Of a stretch of 64,000 bases of DNA, positions 45,401-54,400 are shown one piece after another (position 1 is the stretch's first letter; every line of letters begins with the position of its first letter). Both the position numbers and the translations under genes were made by a program. Source of the DNA: Lamellibrachia columna (lineage: Eukaryota > Annelida > Polychaeta > Sabellida > Siboglinidae). The DNA is taken from the NCBI GenBank assembly GCA_963662155.1, contig OY759270.1:13291033-13355032 (forward strand), in the 5' to 3' direction. The notes below the pieces were generated by a model. It was not told the origin of the DNA and ran no database searches. It saw only the letters and a list, made by a program, of their open reading frames with translations.

Positions 45401-48400
45401 GCCTTGTACCAATCTGTCCTACAGATTCTTGAGAGGGTAGTGATATTAGCGTGCAATCACACATTGTCTGCCTTGTATCAATCTGTCCTATTGATTCTAG
45501 AGAGGGTAGTGATCTTAGCGTGCCATCGCACACTGTCTGCCTTGTAACCAATCTGTCCTACTGATTCTAGAGAGAGTAGTGATCTTAGCGTGCCATCGCA
45601 CACTGTGTGCCTTGTACCAATCTGTCCTACAGATTTTAGAGAGGGTAGTGATCTTAGCATGCCTTCGCACACTGTCTGCCTTCTACCAATCTGTCCTACT
45701 GATTCTAGAGAGGGTAGTGATCTTGGCGTGCCATCACACACTGTCTGCCTTATACCAATCTGTTCTGCTGATTCTACAGAGGGTAGTGATCTTAGCGTGC
45801 CATCACACATTGTCAGCCTTGTACCAATCTGTCCTATTGATTCTAGAGAGGGTAGTGATCTTAGCGTGCCATCGCACACTGTCTGCCTTGTAACCAATCT
45901 GTCCTACTGATTCTAGAGAGAGTAGTGATCTTAGCGTGCCATCGCACACTGTGTGCCTTGTACCAATCTGTCCTACAGATTTTAGAGAGGGTAGTGATCT
46001 TAGCGTGCCTTCGCACACTGTCTGCCTTCTACCAATCTGTCCTACTGATTCTAGAGAGGGTAGTGATCTTAGCGTGCCATCACACACTGTCTGCCTTATA
46101 CCAATCTGTTCTGCTGATTCTACAGAGGGTAGTGATCTTAGCGTGCCATCACACATTGTCAGCCTTGTACCAATCTGTCCTACAGATTCTAGAGAGGGTA
46201 AATTCAGGGTTCGAAATAGCCGGGGACCCGTCTGCCCGTCTTGACGGGCAAACGTCTTACAACGACGGGTACAATAAAAATAAGACACGTTTTTCTTTTT
46301 TACAAGATGAGATTTTTTTCATAATAAAATTGTTTGAACTATCTTAGTGACTCCCACTGGTTGGGAAACGCATTTCTATGGCCTTTCTCAGTGTTTATCC
46401 ATTTGCGCTCTCATTTGAAGAAATAATCCTGTGACCCGGATGTTATGGTTGAGTTCAAAACGGCACCCGCCAAGCGAGTGAAAAGTTGCGATAATGTCAA
46501 CGTCAAAGTTCACGACAATCGATGCTTTTTTCGTAAACTTGAATAAAGCAGCGTTCCTGTGATTGTCCCTGAACAGTCCGAGTCAGAATCCTTTGTTACA
46601 TTGGTGGAGATCCATAATGTTGATGTGCCTGCCACTATTAACTGAGTAGCTACTGTATTGTCGCCCACCACTGGCACTCTGCAGTGGCCAAACATGATCG
46701 CGGTAGACTTCAAAATTGAGTCTGATTCGGGCTCCGATTCACATACATAACCGGCATGTAGACCCCACTATCGGCAGCAGTTTCCCGGTTCCTCAAATCA
46801 AACGGCAGGCAAACCACGGACTATTAGTAAATTCATTGTTTTTTGTCCAGTAGGCAATACTGAATCTGGGTGATTGCTGTTTTATCAAAGAAGTAATGTT
46901 TCAATGTATTACTTTCAATACAACTTGTATTACTGAATGCTATATCTTCTATTTTTATTTGTTGTACTGCTTTACTGTTAGTGTCAAGCATTTGATTTTG
47001 AGTGTGATCGTAATCATATGTGTTCATGTTAGACATATCTGCATGCACGTACTTAAAGTCTTAAGATGCTTCAAACATTACTTCCACGTATATAAATTTA
47101 AAATAAAGTTTCAAGTTACTTTTTCATCAACCTTCGTGTGTTGCCTCTTCTTTTGTTAGTATTATTGTGCAGGTGATAACGCCAACCTCGCTGCACAGCT
47201 GATAACGCCAACCTCGCTGCACAGCTGATAACGCCAACCTCGCTGCACAGCTGATAACGCCAACCTCGCTGCACAGCTGATAACGCCAACCTCGCTGCAC
47301 AGCTGATAACGCCAACCTCGCTGCACAGCTGATAACGCCAACCTCGCTGCACAGCTGTAAGACTCGATTGGGCCAATAGTGATTAAACCGGACTTGGACT
47401 GTCGTAGAAAAAACATAATTCGGCCAATAATGGTTGTCATTTGTTCAAGTTGCATTGACTTTCCAGTACAAAAATCAAATGGGCCAATAATAGCTGTCAT
47501 TATATCAACCAATCTGTCCTATAGATTCTACAGAGGGTAGTGATCTTAGCGTGCCATCGCACATTGTCTGCCTTGTACCAATCTGTCCTATAGATTCTAC
47601 AGAGGGTAGAGATCTTAGCGTGCCATCGCACAATGTCTGTCTTGTACCAATCTGTCCTATAGATTCTACAGAGGGTAGTGATCTTAGCGTGCCATCGCAC
47701 ATTGTCTGCCTTGTACCAATCTGTCCTATAGATTCTACAGAGGGTAGTGATCTTAGCGTGCCATCGCACATTGTCTGCCTTGAACCAATATGTCCTATAG
47801 ATTCTACAGAGGGTAGTGATCTTAGCGTGCCATCGCACATTGTCTGCCTTGTACCAATATGTCCTATAGATTCTACAGAGGGTAGAGATCTTAGCGTGCC
47901 ATCGCACATTGTCTGCCTTGTACCAATCTGTCCTATAGATTCTACAGAAGGTAGTGATCTTAGCGTGCCATCACACATTGTCTGCCTTGTACCAATCTGT
48001 CCTATAGATTCTACAGAGGGTAGTGATCTTAGCGTGCCATCGCACATTGTCTGCCTTGTACCAATCTGTCCTATAGATTCTACAGAGGGTAGAGATCTTA
48101 GCGTGCCATTGCACAATGTCTGCCTTGTACCAATGTCCTATCGATTCTACAGAGGGTTGTGATCTTAACATGCTATCGCGCTGTCTACCTTGTACAAATC
48201 TGTCCTAGTTGACGCTCCACCGTTGCCAGCCACTCTCCACTGTAATCAATCATCAGCCCAGTCTAACCAAGAGTCCTTTGAGATTTGTTAAGCTTTCAGG
48301 TGGTACTGGAATATGCCCTTCTACTGTAGCACTGGTTCACCTGCTCTCAGCCAGCTGCTCGTCTTTTACTGTCTTGCAAAAGTTTCTCTGTCATCGTGGC

Positions 48401-51400
48401 AATGTGGCTAGTCTGGCTGGCACCACTGTGAAGTCAGCCTTAGCGAGCCTATGTTTGGCCTATTACTCTGATACAAGGTTAACCAAGAGATGTCAATGGT
48501 GGTTTGGAGATGTCAAAGTGCACTGTACATAACCTACCTCATTTTCGACAAATCTCACTCATATGGATCATGAACTGTGGGAAACATAGAGGTGTATTTT
48601 GTAGGGGATCAATGTATGGATTCCAATTTCATATGTGACATCTTCTACTTTGTGTTGTGTTAGACGTGCACACAACACAAAGTTGAATCCTTCAATTAAC
48701 CGACAATGATCAACTATGTTTAAACAACAGGCATGTAAGGCATTTAAATAATATCGATCTATACAGAATGATAATTAGCTGTTAGAAACACTCATTTGCT
48801 TAACTGTTTGCAAACATTGTTCAGAAAATCATCTGCTTAATCAGTATTCCAAGGATGCAAGATTTAACATTGCTACATAGTTAAAATGTCCCTAGACCTG
48901 TCACATAATTGATGTCTGTACAACTAACCCGTCATGATACTGCTACATACCAAGTCAACAGCTCATAAGATGGCTACATTCAATATATACTGTTGGTATT
49001 AAGTCACAAAAACAACAATAAAGACGTGGGGGGAAATAAATAAACACTAAAACGTGAATTGTGCAGGATGCACTTCTAGCCTAGACAAAAAGTAAAACAC
49101 AGTGTGTATGCACATCAATTGCATTATAACAAATGCTTTGTATGACCATGTGACTAAATGCATCTTCTGTCCAATGTGCCTGCTTACTGAGTCAAACATC
49201 ACATTATTTCCATTACCATAATGTATACATTTAAACCACAAAATAGTCAATGCTATATCATTATCAGTAATTATATGCTATCAACATTTGTACATGCTGC
49301 ATCTCACAAATGCTAGATGGTCCAGCAATTTCATTCAAGGATTGTTATGACATAAGGGATTTTTTTATGACATAACAAAGAAATAAATAATTGCTTATCT
49401 AAGTAAAACCAATAAAATCAACAAACTGTTATATTGCAATTAACAATTGGTAGTGATCACCACAAGCAATTACCCAAACACAGAACATCCACATTCACCT
49501 ATGCCTGTCACTGTGGTTAATTCACAGAACATCCACATTCACCTTCGCCTGTCACTGTTACTGTGGATAATTCACAGTACATCCACATTCACCTTCACCT
49601 GTCACTGTTACTGTGGATAATTCACAATACATCCACATTCACCTTTGCCTGTCACTGTTATTGTGGATAATTCACAGTACATCCACATTCACCTTTGCCT
49701 GTCACTGTTATTGTGGATAATTCACAGTACATCCACATTCACCTTTGCATGTCACTATTGTGGATAATTCACAGAACATCCACATTCACCTGTCACTGTT
49801 ACTGTGGATAATTCACAGAACATTCACATTCACCTTTGCCTGTCACTGTTACTGTGGATAATTCACATAATTGATAATAAACTAATTGAAACAGACTAAG
49901 CAAGAGTTGTTGTTTTATCACGGCCATTATTTTAAAACAGTCAGTCAAGAAACAACAGTCACTTGCTGCAACATCAAGTATTCTGTGCAGCTACACTAAT
50001 TTAAAGTCAACTCAATTTGTCATTTTCCCCTAATAATAGTAATATGCATGCAGCACTGGAATTCAGCTGTCATTCAGTTGTCAGAGATGACTAGAACCCA
50101 TCCCAGAAAACAATAGGTTTAATGGCCCAGTGAACAAGGTAGGTAAAACCATGCAAAAGTAAAACAATGCAAAAGCCAGCACAAAATATAAAGAAATTGC
50201 AGAACAGGGCAACCAGATTTTATGCCATGTACAGCTAAAATTTTATACTTACCAGCTGAAACTCATTATATAGGATTTTTTATGTATACTATGTATGATT
50301 TTGATCTATGTTACCTTCCTTAAAGCGTTCCTCTCCACAAAGGAAACATATTTAGCAATAGCTTCTACGTCAATGTGCAGTGGGATTTTAATTGAAATAA
50401 TAATCACAGCTTGCTATAAAATCATATAGCAACAGTTGTCAAACCCTTGCCTGTGAAGCTGCTAAAACAACACATGGGAAGAGCAAATTCTCCACATTAC
50501 CACGCAGCAGGCCATAAAAACTTAACTAGAACACAACATTAAACATGTCATATCTACTCAATGTAACCACGAAATTCTTCCTCGATCAATATAACTGCGG
50601 CTAGGACATAAAAATTATCATGCATCGTTATCGCCAGTGTCTCGCCTACAAAGAACAGCAAATGACACATTTTGATGTTACTTAATTGATGAGTCAGGGG
50701 GTACCAGGGCCCATTTCCAAAAAATTTTCAACATGTATAAAGCCTGATTTCTATACTATAAATCAGTTTGTGACTCGGTATCTTCCTTCATATTTCCATC
50801 AGTTTTGCAGGTATGGGACTGAAATTTTTTATGCATGCCTGGGGGGCACGGGGATGCACATTACAAAATTCCCCCTGGGTTGAGATATTACAAATGTGGA
50901 TATTTGATGTAGATTACATAACTCTGAACAACTGGAGTTCACGTACAATTGTTACCAGCGCTATACTTGTTTTTTATGATTGTTCCGAGCCCTACCAAAA
51001 CTTCACTGGGTAATGCAATGACTCATAAGCTATTGCAGATCAGCTGCCTTTTCTCCCATGTAGCTCTGGGCAACTCGGCTAGCTTAGCTTATAAGGTTTG
51101 TTTATATGAACACACAGGTGTGAACATGAGACACACCCAAGACAACAAGCCGTCCCTGAGGCACGACAAACAGACAAAACAGAATTAATATTCACGTGGA
51201 ACATTTCATTAAAAAACTACCATTCAGTCAGCCAGCCTGGGCACAACGCAAGCATGCCAAATTAGATGCCATCAAGTCACGACAATAAACAGTGACACTG
51301 TGACATGGCCATCATACATGTTGTCAATGATGAATGTGGGCTATTGCTATTTAACTACATTATCCCCCTACTTCACCTACATACTTCTAAATCCTAACAC

Positions 51401-54400
51401 CACTGAACTTGTCATAAAATATTCACATCTCATTAAACAAAATACTGACATCCAACCCCTTATAAATGTTCACTGTTTACACACATTTGATGAAATGCCA
51501 ACAGCGTGAACATTCACCGTTTACACAAATTGTAATATTTTAATCCGACTGTTTATTTTCCAAATAACGTGCATCATAATGTATAGATTGTTAATGAGAC
51601 TTAATAATATCTGACGTACCTGTCTAAGAATCTGACACACAAATTTAGACATAAGGCCGTGGGAATTAATACATGTTTGTGTACTGATCTGTAATAAAAA
51701 AGTTAACATTCCAATAATTTAATATTTAAAAAAGCGATTGTAACATTGAAAGCCAAACTGATTATAATTATTGAGTACATAGACATTACATAAACATTGG
51801 TCTTAACTATATAGAGCTACTAAATCAAGATGTCATCTATATATGCATTTCAGGCTACTTTGCGCATGCAATATGAGAAAGCTTGCATCAGAGTCCTGTG
51901 GACAGACGTCTGACATTAAACAGCCCATGCAGTGGCAATAACTAAGGTGGTGTGTAGAAGGACACACTTTGACAGCGGGCTACACTTAAGGGCAGCTGTC
52001 CCCAGCAGTCTTACAGTCAGCACAACTTACTCTGTGGGCCACACGGCAGCTGCAATCCATGGCATACACAATCACCTAGCGTTTCTTAATCCCTAAATCC
52101 GGCCTAAACTAGAGAGCAGGTTTGTGAAAAACAACGTCATCTGGTTAGTGTAGACAAAAAAGGTTGAAATCTCCACTCAGATGGACAGCACGCATCACAA
52201 TACATGTAACCTTAGACGACATATTGTGACACAACTAGAGGTCGGACAACAGAAAACATGCTGAGCACTGGGCATACCTCAACAATATATCCAGTGTCCA
52301 TAACTTGTTGAATATGAATGTCACAGCAGTAGCATAGACAAGTATTCTGCATTTAAATTATCTGTTTTATGTGCAGATGTTCTAAACCACAAATGGCACT
52401 GTACCAGTAAACAAATTTTGTATAATCTGTCAGTTAATTGCAAATAATGGTAAAATTATAAATCAGCTTGTGCTTTTTGGCAGTTCAGACCATGTGCTTC
52501 TTTAAGGAAATGTTTTGAAAAGCGACTAGCCTAGAGGCATAAATTATTTGGTTGAATGACCACAAATACTCATATATATGCACAACGACTTGCACTCACA
52601 CACCTGCGTACAGCCGTACATGCAACACAAGTGGCAGGGCAATTAGCTTGCTGCAGATCCTTTATTATAAATTATTTTAATTTATACTTTACAAGCAACA
52701 GTTGTGGAGACATTACCATAAGAGCTCTTATCATCTTACTGGCATATTTATATGGGCCACGTGACTTCCTGTCCATCTGTCAGGGAACAGCAGTTACACA
52801 GGGTGTTAGCTGCTCAGGCAACTGTAAACTCTGTGTACACCTGCTGGTCACTGAACGGACTATGTGCCTGGTGCTTATCTGTATAACTTGTCAGTAAATG
52901 CTGGCCGCTGAAATTGTAAAATCCTTTATTTTCTTTCTGATATGCCAGGTAGTTGGATTATGTTGGACATCGACATCCAATAATATCAAGTCGCAAGAAT
53001 GGATTCCGTTTTTTTAATGGTTCGGTTTGTTGTTCACAGCCCAGAGGTCGCATAAAGGATCACATGGTTTTGGATGGTAAACATGTCTTTGTATTACTAG
53101 TAACACAGTTATGGTGCACATGCACAAAGGTGTGTGCTGCACACCAAGGCCCTGACCATGCATATCTGTTATTAGTACAAGGGTACGTAGATAAAACAAA
53201 ACAGATGTTGCTCCGACACATGGTAATAATCATCCAGACAGTGTCCACAGTAATGTAGAGAGTGAAGTAAATAGGCACTAACTGGAACAACAGCCTTTGT
53301 GCTGAGGGCCTCTTTCACAAGGTCCTCGTCAGTACAGCATAAAGGAAATCTGTGTGGCTCTGACGGCACCAAGATAATGTATAAGACACATACCAGTGCA
53401 CATGGAAAAGCCAATATATTTCGGTGCTATGTTGGCCGCCTTCCAGTCCTGCTTTGGTAATTTTTTTAAAGCTCTGAAAATGCTTTATTGTCAGGGAAAG
53501 TTCCACAAAAAAATGGCACTTGGCAGTTTCTATGTCCCTAGAGTTAGACTTCAAATGATCACCTGTTGTTGATCACACTATTCCATCAATCAACATTTTG
53601 CATGTGCTTGTATGTTTGACACACAGTGCATGCTGTTTGCTACTGCATGCATGCTCCGCACTAGGCTACCTGTGCTACATCATTCACACATAATCACATC
53701 ACTGTATATCAAGGATAAATTATAAATTAAATGGTTACTGACACACCATGCGGAGGAGTGGTAGAGAACCACACTGCCGGTCGAGGGGACCAGGGTTTGA
53801 GTCCACCTGCTGCCGTTTTGAAACTTGGCCAATTTCATTCACCCCACTTTGCCGTCATTGGTCCCTTCAATCTGGTGTCTGTACCAGGGGAAGTAAAACA
53901 TCCCACACAGGGGGTAAATGTGTTGTCATCTATAAAACTCCTACCTCCCAATTTAGCTGTGATTGGCAGTATAGGTAGTACCACATCAAGCAAGCAAACA
54001 GGCAAATGCACTTGTTGCACGCAGATGAAGCAGGGCTTCACATTTGAAATCAACAGGAGAGCGATAAATCGCTCGACACAACTATACCAAATTAATTTAG
54101 GCGAGCGATTTGTTAGTTGTTGTTTTTTCGTGTGGTGGCGCCACCATTTCCCATTCAGATTCTGTCTTTGTCGCCTGAAAGTTTAATTGGTGCTTGTTGG
54201 CGACGACTTTGTATAAACAAATTAATGTTTACTTTAGTAAACCCCATACATTGCAATTGGTGAAACGGTTTTGAATTGCAACATGTCACCGATTACCGTA
54301 GGCGTAGCCTAGGCAAGGCCAGTGGCAGTGTACTGTGGCTGTGCCCGGGCCGTGGCCACGACACGGTACTGGTCTCGTGTGCGACTTCGCTTAGGCGGTT

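Noticed and set aside
45204..48162. ORFs of 100-203 codons on both strands
   Set aside because: Products of the 69-bp tandem repeat; no conserved domain, with parallel open frames on both strands.
53750..53810. tRNA gene
   Set aside because: A- and B-box-like motifs exist but no proper cloverleaf or anticodon stem; better explained as a tRNA-derived SINE.
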